Below are positions 1 to 10,949 of a DNA stretch of 64,000 bases, piece after piece; the first letter of the stretch is position 1; every line of letters starts with the position of its first letter. Made by a program: the position numbers and the translations under genes. The stretch covers positions 310,001-374,000 of the forward strand of contig JAKTNV010000064.1 of NCBI GenBank assembly GCA_022747635.1, in the 5' to 3' direction. The stretch is from Hetaerina americana (lineage: Eukaryota > Arthropoda > Insecta > Odonata > Calopterygidae). The notes under the pieces are model-generated. The model did no database searches. It was not told where the DNA came from and saw only the letters and a program-made list of their open reading frames with translations.

Positions 1-419
1 ATACTTGAGAATGAATCTGGATTACATTATCTTGTTTTGGCGCGGCCTTCACGAGGTTATCCACACTTGAACTGAACGCAAAACTGGAACCTCTCAAAGG
101 TTCGTGAGTACATTATATGGTTGAGGGATCGCAGAAGGTGGCTACTAGGATTCAGGAACATACGAGGAGAGTTTAGCATATTTAGTAGATAAGAGAGTAG
201 GACAACTAGTGGGAATTTACTTAATAAACATTCACAAAAGAATTGCGACAAGAATCACGGTATAGGTAATGAAATATTAGACTTAGCACATGAGAATGAG
301 CAGGTAAATAGAACTCCTAGAGAATCAGAAAGGGAAAGCACAATGAATTGATCAAGAATAGACCATCTCCAGAGTGACAATCAACTGCCGAAGTTTGAAA
401 ATCAAAACAGCCGAATTTT
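1..419. other. AT-rich leader without recognisable gene
   Basis: No coding sequence can be supported here. It lies directly upstream of the decayed CR1-like LINE and could hold the remains of that element's 5' region or ORF1, but no zinc-knuckle or other ORF1 motif is visible in any frame. Confidence 0.4.
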
Positions 420-453
420 ACCGTATTAGATTAGAAGTGCCGAAGCCAATATA

Positions 454-744
454 GTGATAGGAGCTGAGAGCTGGTTGCCTCAAGACATTGCAGACGAGAA
501 GAATTTTCCAAAAGACTTTGGAGTTCACGGAAGGGACAGAAAATATAGGATTGGTGGGGGAGTGTTCATAGCTGTTAAAAATATTCAAGAAAGCAGAAGC
601 GAATCTTTCCCTAATAGTAGAGACATAGAAATTGTTTGGTGTTCCATAAAAAGCCCTCGGTCAAAAAGGTCAACATCAGTGCATAGTCCCATCGATTCCG
701 GAAAAACATCAATTTTGGAACTAGAAAGAGAGGTCGCTTACTGA
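454..744 (+). pseudogene. CR1-like endonuclease fragment
   Basis: A 96-codon open stretch from the apurinic endonuclease domain of the surrounding CR1-like element. In CR1-like LINEs this domain nicks target DNA to prime reverse transcription. Residues 3-8 (GAESWL) match the family's G-T-E-T/S-W-L motif and are followed by a region with RDR and GGGVFIAV, typical of the strand after the catalytic glutamate. The N-terminal asparagine motif upstream and the GDFN and SDH motifs downstream are not present in frame. It is a remnant, and the first methionine is only the first one in the open stretch. Confidence 0.65.
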
Positions 745-1523
745 ATTTACCCAATATAAAAATTATAATCTGAGGGAATTTCAATCTTTCATCCATGGAT
801 TGGAAAAACTATAGTCTCATAGCAGGAGGTAAGGAGAAAGAGTCATGCGAGTCGTTGCTCCGTGTTTTCACATCACATTCTTTAAACTTGAGTACTAAGA
901 CCCACTAGAGGAAACAATATTCTTGATCTAGTTGCCGCAAATTTATCCGAAGACGTCCTAAGTAAAACCACACTTGATGGACTAAGCGACCACAGAATAT
1001 TGCTGGTTACAATTAACTCGACGACTATGATAAATCAGGAAGCCAAAAGAAAAATTTAATCAGTTGACCGGGTCGATTACGGATTAAGGCTTGGCCTACA
1101 GCGGTCTTATGGTACATTTCAGCAAAGTAGTAGAAATAGAGGCACCGAGTGTGTATGGAGTGCTTTTCTCGGCGTCACACGGGATACCATAGGAAAAAAA
1201 CATGCCTAGTAAATTGAAAATTGACAAGAGGCCAAACCAATATGGTACAACGTAGAAGTACGTAAAGCATTAAAACACCAAAGAGCACGGTATTAAAAAA
1301 TGACAAGATCACACAAGGATGAGTCGAACGATAAACAAAATGAAATAGTACATAAATACAGAACAGCCAAATGCTATGAAACTATATAACAGCCAAATCG
1401 TTAGCTAGAAAAGCATGTCGCCTGGCGTTAATAGAATTAAAAAAAAAATTGGGGGAATATTTGGACGATAATCCTAAAGTGCATTGGTCATATGTACGGG
1501 AGGTTTAGGGATACAAGTCGCAA

Positions 1524-2400
1524 ATGCCATCCCTAAATAGCAACGGGAAAAAATTTAACACCAGGTTATATAAAGCGAAAAAATTAAATCATTATTTTCA
1601 AAGCGTTTTTAATAATCATTCACAGGAACAATGCGAGTCACTACCGGATCGCTCTAATGAACCCATGCCTGATATTATATCTTTCCTTGGCATCAAACGC
1701 AAACTTAAAGGCATCAATCCAACAAATCTTCAGGCCCTGATCAAATCCCTGCTCGCGTACGCAAAACGATGACCTCAGAAATAGCTTCTTTCCTCAGAAT
1801 AATATTTGATGAATCTCTAAATGATCGCGCAGTACCCGAATACTGAAAAGTGGTCAATGTCACTCCTATATTTTAAAAAGGCGGCAGAGAAGATCCGAGT
1901 AATTACCGATCCATCTCTCACGCATCCATCTCTTTCAAAATCTAAGACCACATAATTGTAAGTCAATCATGAAATATCTCTATTCTCGGAGTTCTCTTAC
2001 AAAAAACCAACACGGTTTCCAAATGGGTGGATCTTACGAGACCTAACTTTTCGTTCATCATACTTTGGGCCCAGGTAAAAATAATCTTCAGGACATATCT
2101 CTAGACTTTTTTAAAGGTATTCGACGAATCCCCTCATAGTAAGTGCTCCAAAAGCTACGGGATTGATAAGTATGTAATACACTAGATTAATCAACTTTTA
2201 ATAGGCCGCGAGGAAAGAGTCGTAATAATACCATCGGACACAGTAAGCGTAACATCGGGTATCCCACAAAGAAGTGTTATCCGTCCGCTATTCTTCCTTT
2301 TATACATTTATGACATCGGGCCTCAGGTTTCCAGCAAACTTCGTCTATTTGTAACGATATCTACGGGGAAAACACATGAGCGAAATTTGCGGAATAGCTA
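1524..2400 (+). pseudogene. CR1-like reverse transcriptase remnant
   Basis: Several frames together spell a CR1-type reverse transcriptase. The N-terminal stretch has LNHYFQSVF and IISFLGIKRKLKGINPTN. Later come the NQHGFQMGGSYET motif (normally NQHGFRKGRS) near 2010-2040, a decayed catalytic block LDFFKG near 2100, and GIPQRSVIRPLFFLLYIYDI near 2260-2320. Frameshifts separate these blocks, and the YADD-type catalytic motif is missing because of an internal deletion. The protein would normally copy element RNA at the nicked target; this copy cannot. Confidence 0.65.
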
Positions 2401-3190
2401 GTAAAAAGTTTGGATTCATAAAAAGAATACCTGAAAATAGTAATGAAAGATTCAAAGAGCTTTTTTATTTCACGTTAGTAGGCCTCATCTTGAGTATACT
2501 GACAGCGAAGGGGATCCTCATGAAGTAGGCTTCATTTTGGAACTGGATCGAGTGCAACGAAGAGCGGCTAGGCGTGTGAAAGGTTTTTATGAACAAGGAA
2601 GCAGTGTCACGACACTATTGGAAGAATTAGGATGGGAGCCACTAGTTGACCGCAGACTTCTATATAGATTAAATTGACCGCGTAAATTGAGGCAGGTTAC
2701 TTACCTGAGGATGTTAAAGGCATATTAGAGGCCCCGACTCACTAGGGTAGATCATGTCACTTGCGAAAAATCAGGGAAATTTATTGTAAAACGGATAGAT
2801 GTAAAATGTTTTTTGCTCGAACCATTAGAGGTCATAATAGACATGACAGCAATCGCGTAGGGAATTGGTAGTGTTTTGTCCAAATCTTGCATGTTTCTTC
2901 CTGCATTTAATTCTTTTTTTATAGACCCATCTTTTTAACAGCGCTACAGCATGAATTTAATGCGCGTGTTCTGTTATTAAATATTGCTTCATGTAAGTAC
3001 TTTCTTTCGTGTGCGATTAAGGTTTGTCGAGTGCATCGACAAATTAATAATTGTGAAGAGGTAAAATGATTTGGTTTTGCATGTGAGTTTATTCTAGTTT
3101 ACGGGTGGGGACCTAAACCACCCCCCCCCCACACACACACACACACGCCCCTGCGGCGGTTTGCGGGATATTGTGTAGATGTAAATGTAA

Positions 3191-5948
3191 AAAACTATAA
3201 AAAATAATTTCTCCGATTCCACATCGATGCAAGACGTCCGTAAACAACGTCAATTTACTTTCACTCAGGAGGAGCGACACCGTAAATATTGCCATAATTG
3301 TGCCAGATTTATGAAAAATTATATTTTCATTCGATATCTCAAAAACCTTACAGCATTATCAAGGGAATTATAAAATCTCATCGACCACGTCGTCATCATC
3401 GTCATCACTAATTCCATCAATGATTACCCCTTGACGCTGCGCGGACAACATTCACGGACATGCAATGCACAGTGGCGAGAAGGTAGGTAAGCACGCAGTC
3501 ACTTTGTCACAAACCCTTCGATGCAGCCCAGCCGGCCCTGGACCACGGCATAACAGCTCAGGACCACAGGTAAGGGCCGCCCTTGCGAGGCGTGAACTCC
3601 GTCCATCGAGACGAAAGGACCCCCCCAAGGGGTTCTCTCAAAAAAACATTTGGACCAACGAAATCCGCGAGCGTTCTTCGAATGAGATGGTCGAGAAAAT
3701 GGATATGGCGGCGTGGTGCGCATCGACAAAGAGGGAGAGCAGCGGGAGTGGGTTCGGATCCACCACACTGGCGGGATTTCAGTCGAGGTGAGAGGCCTCT
3801 CGTCGTGGGTGGTCTCCAGAGAGGCATTGCTGAACGGGGTCAATTCAAATGGACTCTGATCCTCCAGACCTGGAATGGAGGGCCCATGGGTGAAACATGA
3901 AAACCTAATACTACACCTACCGTATTCAGTTTTCAGATCTAATTCATGAGTTGACAGCAATTGAGAGCGTAATGTGAATTTGAGTTAAAATAAAGCGCGT
4001 TTAATCAAAATTGATCATATTAGACGAGGTTATACGGAGGAATTCCTGAAGGCGAATGAAAATTTTTTTCAATTTAGGCACTCAAACCTCTCGTGGGAAG
4101 GCCTTTCTTTGAACGAGAAATGACTGTCTCGAGACTCCACACCGCGCGGGCAATAGGAGTGCTGGAGTGGAGTGGGCCCGGCTCGAGGGGTTTGATGGGC
4201 CGAGGTGGATGATGGGCGAGGGGGCCGCGGATGAATGGATGGCTGCTAGCCCCGGAGGCCCGCGAAGCGACGAGGAACATTCTCCTCCGAGCAAAGAAAC
4301 ATTCGGTGGTGCCGGAGGCGCTCCACTCAACTCGCCGGGAGTCGCGCGCGCCATTATACCGGAGAGTTTAAACGCTTGACCACGGCTGAAATTATACAAT
4401 CAATGCGAAGTACATTTCACAAGTATATTCTCGAGACCGGTCTCTCGGGATTCAGTCTACAGAAGCGAAATTTTCCGACGCCGAATCGAAGCCGGCATTG
4501 CAATTTGAAAATATCGCCACGTTAACTGCGGGAAATGCCGAATTAAAGGCGAATAATTCGAGCATTAACGAATTCAAGATGAAGTCAAGGAATGTATGAT
4601 TACCATTCGGGTTAGCAGGGGGCACCCGCGGGGGGGGTGCGAAAGAGCGGGAAAGGGGGGGGTGGCAGACGAAGGAGTGGCGAGTGCTCGGGGCACCTAC
4701 GCTCCTAAAGCCGGCAAACGGGGCGGGCGGGTGGGAATGACATACGCAGTAGGGCGGGAAATAGACGAAACGGCACGCAGAAATACAATCCCCTAAGACA
4801 TAACTCCTTAATCCCAAGTTCAATTTTCGTACTTTAAACCCTGCAAAAGAAGGCCACCAGGAAGAGTCCCAACTATTTGCACGGGTCGTGATGTACTCGC
4901 GTTAACCGAGGCCCATGGGAAGGGAATTTGTGGAAGGTGGCCCAAGGCAAGCGGGAAAAGTGAAGGATTGGAAAGATCGGAAAGCGGCCGCTCGCCTTTG
5001 AACGCCGAAAGAGGCGATTGTTCAATGCCCTCGAAACATACAATTCCATAAATTGAAAAGTCCTCGGAACCATCACTATTAAGTGAACCTTATATTTTTT
5101 ATTAACTATTAAGAGCAAATGAAGTTTATGAAATGAGAATGAATACTTAAGGTGATTTGCCCAACGTCGCAGCAGACGCCGGTGCATACTTTCAAACGGC
5201 CAGATCCATCGTCCAAGGTAACATATTAAAAATTAATTGTGAATTATGCGTTTATGCCCAGTGGATATTATTCTATTACGCTACTCTTCCATATGGATTG
5301 CGAAAATGATAGTTAATCAGTAAATAGCGTTGGCTTTGGGTGTTACACTGTAGTACCTATGTTTTTATTGGGTGGCGCTGTATGAATATCGAAGATGATG
5401 ACCTCAGCTTAAGAAGCACTTAAGAGTACTGGGGGTGAGAGGGCAAGGCGCGCGCCCTGTGCACCACGGCTGGAATTTCGCCTCGGGGATGGGGGAGCAA
5501 AGGCGCCGACCGCCAGGTATTTTGGGAAACCCGGAGACGCGGCGAATAGCAAGCCGCGCGCCCGGAGAGACAAACGCGATTCATTTGCAATGTCACGACC
5601 ATCGCTTGAATTCGCCAACTGGCGATACTTCCTTCCGGAAAGGTTCCCTGATGATTAATAATAAGTTTCCTCTTCCCTTGTGATTTCTAGTCTTTATTGC
5701 GGCGATAATGCTTTAAAATTTGAGGAATTAGCATTAATTTGGAGATGCTGACGGTAGCATATTCATATTTTATAGTTGATTCATTTATGATGGTTTATGA
5801 TATCAGTTGAAGGCAGTGACGGAGCAAGAGGCCTCAGAGATGGCGGAAAGCTCAATCTTTCTAAAATGTGAATGTCCTTTTACGAGTTAACTATTTTATT
5901 TCTGTGTTCGGCTGCTCCGTTCGAGTGTTAGAAATATATGGCATACAT
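3191..5948. other. Intergenic, no supported gene
   Basis: Mostly anonymous DNA. GC- and CpG-rich patches at about 3460-3900, 4080-4380 and 4600-4760 create overlapping open frames on both strands with arginine/proline-rich, low-complexity translations. None shows a domain, and no frame has splice sites that define an exon. A short CATCGT-type repeat lies near 3388-3420. Confidence 0.5.
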
Positions 5949-6228
5949 AAAAACACAGTAATCAACCCTAAGGTCGGTTTGGTAGGTGGTGGTAGAGCTC
6001 ACCCAGTACTAGGCCCGACGGCGTGTAAAATTCACACAATCAGGGTGTTAAGGGGGGCCAGATCCTTTCCCTGTGCCGGTTATGGTTTCCCAGGATGACC
6101 TGGTACCCGTAAAATCACTTTAGCTTGGGTGGAGCTGCAGGTCCTGCAGTTGCGGCTTGCACGGGAATCGAACCCGGGACCCTCCAATCAGTAGTCCAAC
6201 GCTCTACCCCTCGGACTACCGCGACCCA
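5949..6228 (-). mobile_element. SINE1 copy 1, tRNA-derived, full length
   Basis: On the minus strand the unit starts with a tRNA-like head: GTCGCGGTAGTCC, a box-A-like TAGAGCGTT region, and box B GGTTCGATTCC (complement of 6164-6174). An unrelated body follows. It ends at CTGTGTTTTTATG, next to TA-rich DNA in most copies. At about 280 bp it is one of two full-length copies in the window (the other is near 23.1 kb). SINEs are transcribed by RNA polymerase III from boxes A and B and are mobilised by an enzyme from another element; no A-tail is present, and the (TA)n junction suggests the tail is a TA repeat. Confidence 0.8.
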
Positions 6229-6258
6229 CACACACACATTATATATCGTATATATATA

Positions 6259-6470
6259 AACCATAAACACAGTAATCAACCCGAAGGTCGGTTTGGTAGG
6301 TGATGGCAGAGTTCAGCCCTATACGGCGTGTGAAAATTCACACATCAGGGTAGGGGGGCCAGTTCCTTTCCCTGTGCCGGTTATGGTTTCCCAGGAAGAC
6401 CTGGTACCCGAAAAATCACTTTAGCTTGGGTGGAGCTGCAGGTGCCCAGAGTGCCTTGCCCGGGAATCGA
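6259..6470 (-). mobile_element. SINE1 copy 2, 5' truncated at box B
   Basis: The same body as copy 1, about 85-90% alike by eye, in the same orientation. On the minus strand it starts inside box B (TTCGATTCC) immediately next to a (TA)n array, and ends with the GTGTTTATGGTTTATATATA tail. Both ends therefore border TA repeats. The tRNA head upstream of box B is missing. Confidence 0.8.
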
Positions 6471-6499
6471 ATATATATATATATATGCATATATATATG

Positions 6500-6551
<52 letters not shown>

Positions 6552-6569
6552 CATATATATATGCATATA

Positions 6570-6607
<38 letters not shown>
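6471..6607. repeat. (TA)n microsatellite with TATG/CATA variants
   Basis: About 135 bp of almost pure alternating T and A, with scattered G or C. It separates the truncated SINE1 copy 2 from a hairpin module fragment. Long open frames of alternating Tyr/Ile in it are artefacts of the repeat. Confidence 0.95.
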
Positions 6608-6609
<2 letters not shown>

Positions 6610-6610
6610 C

Positions 6611-6671
6611 GTCTTACTTTGAAGAAGGCCTCGTAGAATGCCGAAAGCTTAAACAATTTACCATGTGAGGT
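6611..6671 (+). other. Hammerhead-like hairpin module fragment (family alpha)
   Basis: It matches the module at 7020-7080: TTGAAGA at 6619-6625, a GGC...GCC hairpin, GAAA at 6643-6646, then GCTTAAACAATTTACC. It starts directly after a TA array and is cut off where a 5'-truncated SINE1 begins. The order CTGANGA-hairpin-GAAA is the hammerhead core layout, but the C of CTGANGA is T here and the hairpin is imperfect, so this is best called a degenerate relative. Confidence 0.5.
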
Positions 6672-6858
6672 CAGCTCCACCCAAGCTATGTGATTTTTCG
6701 GATACCAGATCTTCCTGGGAAACCATAACCGGCACAGGGAAAGGAACTGGCCCCCCTACCCTGATGTGTGAATTTTCACACGCCGTATAGGGCTTAGAAC
6801 TGGGTGAACTCTACCATCACCTACTAAACCAATCTTCGGGTTGATCACTGTGTTGTTG
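6672..6858 (+). mobile_element. SINE1 copy 3, 5' truncated, plus strand
   Basis: It carries the SINE1 body from CAGCTCCACCC to the GTGTTGTTGGTTATATA tail, in the opposite orientation to copies 1 and 2. The tRNA head and box B are missing. Its truncated 5' end is fused to the hairpin module fragment just upstream, and its 3' end runs into (TA)n. Confidence 0.8.
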
Positions 6859-6859
6859 G

Positions 6860-6893
<34 letters not shown>
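6859..6893. repeat. (TA)n microsatellite
   Basis: A pure TA array that forms the tail of SINE1 copy 3 and the left border of the perfect inverted repeat. Confidence 0.95.
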
Positions 6894-6896
<3 letters not shown>

Positions 6897-7136
6897 GGGC
6901 TGACACAACATAACACAAATAGAAAAGAATAGACACATATAAAAGAACACTTACACGGTAAATTGTTCGAGCTTTCGGCCCTCTCAGGGGCCTTCTTCAA
7001 GAGAGACCTCTTCAAGACAGGTCTCTCTTGAAGAAGGCCCCTGAGAGGGCCGAAAGCTCGAACAATTTACCGTGTAAGTGTTCTTTTATATGTGTCTATT
7101 CTTTTCTATTTGTGTTATGTTGTGTCAGCCCATTAT
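6892..7136. repeat. Perfect 117-bp inverted repeat (hairpin module family alpha)
   Basis: The left arm is 6892-7008 and the right arm 7020-7136, identical after reverse complementing, with an 11-bp spacer. Reading outward each arm holds TTGAAGA (7028-7034 on the right), a GGCCC/GGGCC hairpin with loop CTGAGA (7036-7051), GAAA (7052-7055), then a T-rich segment ending in CAGCCCATTAT. The left arm then enters (TA)n. The right copy continues about 35 bp further (to about 7170) before its own (TA)n. The layout is two copies of one unit joined at their 5'-truncated ends. Confidence 0.9.
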
Positions 7137-7169
7137 TGTGCCGCTCGTATGAGTTTTTCCGGACAATCG

Positions 7170-7267
<98 letters not shown>
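7170..7267. repeat. (TA)n followed by (CA)n microsatellite
   Basis: About 75 bp of TA, then about 22 bp of CA, forming the right border of the inverted-repeat structure. Confidence 0.95.
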
Positions 7268-10200
7268 GCAAATCTCATCGGCGGTCTCCCACGATGATTG
7301 CAGTAATTAAAAAGCGAGAGGTCAGGGGTTGGCGCACCCCACACCCTCCCCGCTGGTTTGAAGTTTCTTTTTAAAAATTAGAAGCCGTGGGCCTGAAGCC
7401 CACCAACCAACCGTTTAGAATTATTTGCTTAAGACTCGTTTATACGTTTGCATGAATAGATTCGCATGAGAAGAAGAGTGACAACAAGGAAACCCAAGTA
7501 ACCTCATTCTCGATGAGCAAGAGCGCTTTGATAATCATTGATGTATGAGAGAGTAGAGCAGGTCACATATTGGGCAATAAGTATTTCGAGGCGAAATGTG
7601 CGCGGCGTGGCGATGACAAAGCATTGGCACGGAGGATGGGAAGCACGGTGAGCGAAGACATAAGAGGAGATGAGCGAAGGGGAGCCGGAGGGGAAGCTGC
7701 TGCAGGCGACATGCGAACGAGGCAGGGAAAGGCGAGACGGGGAATGGGGCCATGGGAGAATGTTGGGGATAGAAGGAAGCAGTAAAGGAAGGTGGTAAGT
7801 ACCAAAGACAAGAAGAAAATGAAGGGTAGGGCAAAGAATAGAGATGACAAGATCACTGGTAACTGCAATCGTTTTCACTCGATAGACTTTTACATATAAT
7901 GGTCGTTGGGGATCTGGAAGACGACGATCGCATGCGTCCGACTGGTTCGGTGAACAAGCACCTCCGAATGAATGAATGTGCATGCAAAATCACCTGAATC
8001 AGGATTATTCTTCCCCTATGGTAATGTTCCCCCCCCCCCCACGTCGCCCATGCTGTGCTCCTTAAAAATTCCGTAGCCAGGAAATGTCGCAGTCGAAAGA
8101 ATATCTGGATGTGTTCGAGGTATCACTAGGATTTGAATCAGCGCTCTACCACGCCGCTTTTTTGTGCAGCGATAGAAATGGGCGTGTGAATTGGCATTAA
8201 GAAACAACTAGACACTGCCTAGTCCCAGCCAAAGGTTAAGCCAGTGAGAAAAAAATGATTTAGGATTCTTGATTTTGCAATTCTGAAATCCGGATTTGTA
8301 ACATTTGGGAAATCCGACAAGTTCTTTAGGAGCAGTAGATTTTAATTTAGCACGAAATGAGGGAGTCATGTGGGTTTTAGGGCAGTGGTTGTAGAGAGAT
8401 ACTTTGAATTCTCCGAGGAAATACGAGGTGGCCTCGTGCCTTATCCACGAGGGGAGTTCAACACGCGGGCTCTCCGGACGCCGAATCGAGCGAGCGAACG
8501 GGGCCGCTGTCGCAAACGCAGGAGACGCGTTTGCGACAGCGGGAGTGGAAGGTTTGTGATTTCATTAGTGCTGAGTTGAGGGCCCGCGACGGGGGCCCCC
8601 AACGCCCGACCTCCTCATCCGGCCCCTCTTCGAGTCATGGGAGAGGCATTCGCTCCAGACTTGAAAGGGAGGGAGGGGGGTGAGAAGGAATCAGCTAGGC
8701 GCCGATCCCGTGGAGGGAGTCGCGCGGAGAAGGGCAAAGGATAAACGCATTATTCCTGATTTGTCGGCGCTCCTCTTCCTCCTGCGTTGACGGAGAACTT
8801 TTCCAGGACTTCTGGAACGCCAGCAGTATTTCGTCCTTGGCCTCCCTCCGTGCCCCCACTGCCTCACCTGCTCATCCAGTGCGGTGCACCGACGCCATGT
8901 CCACGTGCACCACGCCCCCCCGGCGGATATCATTCGCTCCCCCCCCCATGACTGTCGGGAGGAAGACAAACAAGGCGGCGGTTGCGGAGTGACCGTAACT
9001 CGGTGCCAGTGTCCCTCGTGATAACAAGACCACAATTAGCGATTGCCGGATACGAGGAAATAGCGGCCAAAGGCATGACGCGGCTCGGCAATTTGAATGC
9101 GAAAAAACGCTCCAATGCCATGTTGCGCATTACAGGTGAGCAAACGGTGGGACCAGTATTGTCAATTTAAATGTGAAAATTCAGACGCATCCGAGCCAAC
9201 ATACGCCCAGCCAATGATTGCGTTCGCCGGGCGGATACCGCTGAAAGACTGCCTTTTGTCGTCAAAGACGAGTCATGTTGAAACGAAACGGAATCTAAGA
9301 AGGACGAACAGGAAAAATATTCCGAGCTATAATTAAATGCGGGAAGAGCATAAACCGTTATTTTGTACTGCACCCGCGAAGGTCTTGCTCGAACCTACGG
9401 CGACACGAATCGGAAGACGGACGAGATATGAACTTAAGAGATTAAGGGATTAAGAAAGGGCCGAGGGGGCATTTCCGCGATGAGATCACTTCCTCAAAGG
9501 ATACCCTCACTTCATTTTGCCCGGCAAACTAACCGACTGACTTTCCAATCCAATCCATAGCATCCTTATCTTGACGGAAATGACAGTTACTGATTAAGCA
9601 CGGCCGTATTCGGGACTTCGCCATTTCTGCCAGTTATCCAGTCCGAAATACGAAATAGCTTGGCCGGCTATTAAATTCTAGCGGATGAGCGACAACCCAG
9701 AAGGAATACTTGGCGCATCCATTACTATTCGATGCAATACTTTCCCAGGAACCTCCCAACACGTTTCAGGGAAGAGAGACAACGGGCGAAACTGATTCCT
9801 GCTTCCGTCTTTCCCGCCTCGCGAGTTCCGATCGCTAAAAGGCACTCCTCCCGTGATCGCCTCTCTTCAGAAATGTTCCTCAATGTCAAAACTCAAAGAA
9901 AACACTCTTGACAAAAGAAAGATGGCCATAATCGCCAAATCACTCCGAAATAAAGCAAAACGGTCTACTCAACCATTTTTGAAGTAGTACGGTAATATTT
10001 GAGTGATTTTACACTTAACCTGTTAAAGAAAATGATGCATGCAACGTCTTACAGTGAATTTTGGTGCCACCAAGGCACACACCGCCTACGGGAGGACCAC
10101 CCCGAGGAGGAAGGAGGGCCGCACCCGACCCCGCGGCCCAAAGGGGTGGAGAGAGAGGAGGAGGGGTCGACCCCGGGATGCGCAGGGGGCCTCGTTCCAT

Positions 10201-10749
10201 CCGAAGCACCCTGCACAGCCACTAGCACCAAGGGACGTTTTCGTCGGCGACCAAATCATGCAAGGGCACGAGGTGGACTGACGCGGACTCGGATGGAATT
10301 GAACCAACGTGCCTCCATCATCTACGAATTCTCTCTTCCCTCTCTCTCTCCAACCGCCATTTGTCAACTCGACCCCGTCTCCTGCAGCTGTCAAAACACT
10401 ACGCTTGACAATGAGTGACTACCAACATTGGGTTGATAAGCTATATGGCAAGGTTTATTCAACCTCAGACTGGGTTCGGGAATCAGTAAAACAAAGATAT
10501 GCCGGTTTACCGCACAGAAAGATACTTCGGAGGAGTTTCCTCGAACCCCACGGGGAATGCATGGGCGTTCGCCGACGGTACCAACGGCGCAGTCCGAGGG
10601 ACCGCCGCACCCTTTAAGGGGAGATGAAGCGCCACCAGTCGACAGGGCCGGAAAGGAGGACCAGTACGAATCCCAAGAGCGATTTTCAATATTATAAAAA
10701 GTGGATATATGTTTTCGAAAATGATTAGGCTGCTAAACAAGGTTTACCA
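7268..10749. other. Intergenic, no supported gene
   Basis: Anonymous sequence. The open frames on the minus strand at 7504-7983 are Ser/Pro/Leu-rich complements of a GA-rich stretch. CpG-rich patches lie at about 8430-8960 and 10080-10300. A strong-looking donor (ACAG followed by GTGAGC) sits at about 9136 on the plus strand after a short open frame (8982-9135), but no convincing acceptor or known domain defines an exon. A run of 12 C lies near 8030-8041. Confidence 0.5.
8504..8542. repeat. Perfect 16-bp inverted repeat hairpin
   Basis: Arms 8504-8519 and 8527-8542 are exact reverse complements (CCGCTGTCGCAAACGC) around a 7-bp loop, in CpG-rich DNA. There is no T run after it and no sign of a polymerase III terminator. 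Its function is unknown. Confidence 0.7.
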
Positions 10750-10949
10750 CGGTGTGCAGCCAGGGGAAAAATGATCTGTGGAAACGACCGACCGACCTGG
10801 GCGTGCTTCGTAGGTCATTTTCCGGCGCGGGGGAGAGGGGAGCGGAGGCGCACTCTGCGCTCGTCGAACTCTCCCCCCTCGCCCCCGTGGTGCAGGGGCC
10901 CGCGGCCCCCATGGACCCAAGAGGAGGGGTGGGGGAGGAGGAGACTCAC

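Larger units (their letters stand above)
420..3190 (+). mobile_element. Decayed CR1/Daphne-like non-LTR retrotransposon (copy A)
   Basis: This is a long but dead copy of a Jockey-superfamily (CR1/Daphne-like) LINE. An endonuclease fragment comes first, with the GAESWL motif and an RDRKYRIGGGVFIAV stretch. Next comes reverse transcriptase in several broken frames: NQHGFQMG, a decayed DFFKG (normally DFxKAF) and a region matching GVPQGSVLGPLLF. After that the copy jumps to the C-terminal part (SEICGIASKKFGFIKRI), so the FADD box and what follows are deleted near 2350-2375. The 3' untranslated part ends near 3160-3190 with a degenerate GTAGATGT tail, like the other CR1-like 3' ends in this window. 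Many stops and frameshifts make it inactive. The family call rests on motif comparison with the other copies here; the 5' limit is uncertain. Confidence 0.75.

Noticed and set aside
3499..3960. 153-codon minus-strand frame
   Set aside because: Overlaps similar frames on the plus strand in GC-rich DNA and has no recognisable domain.
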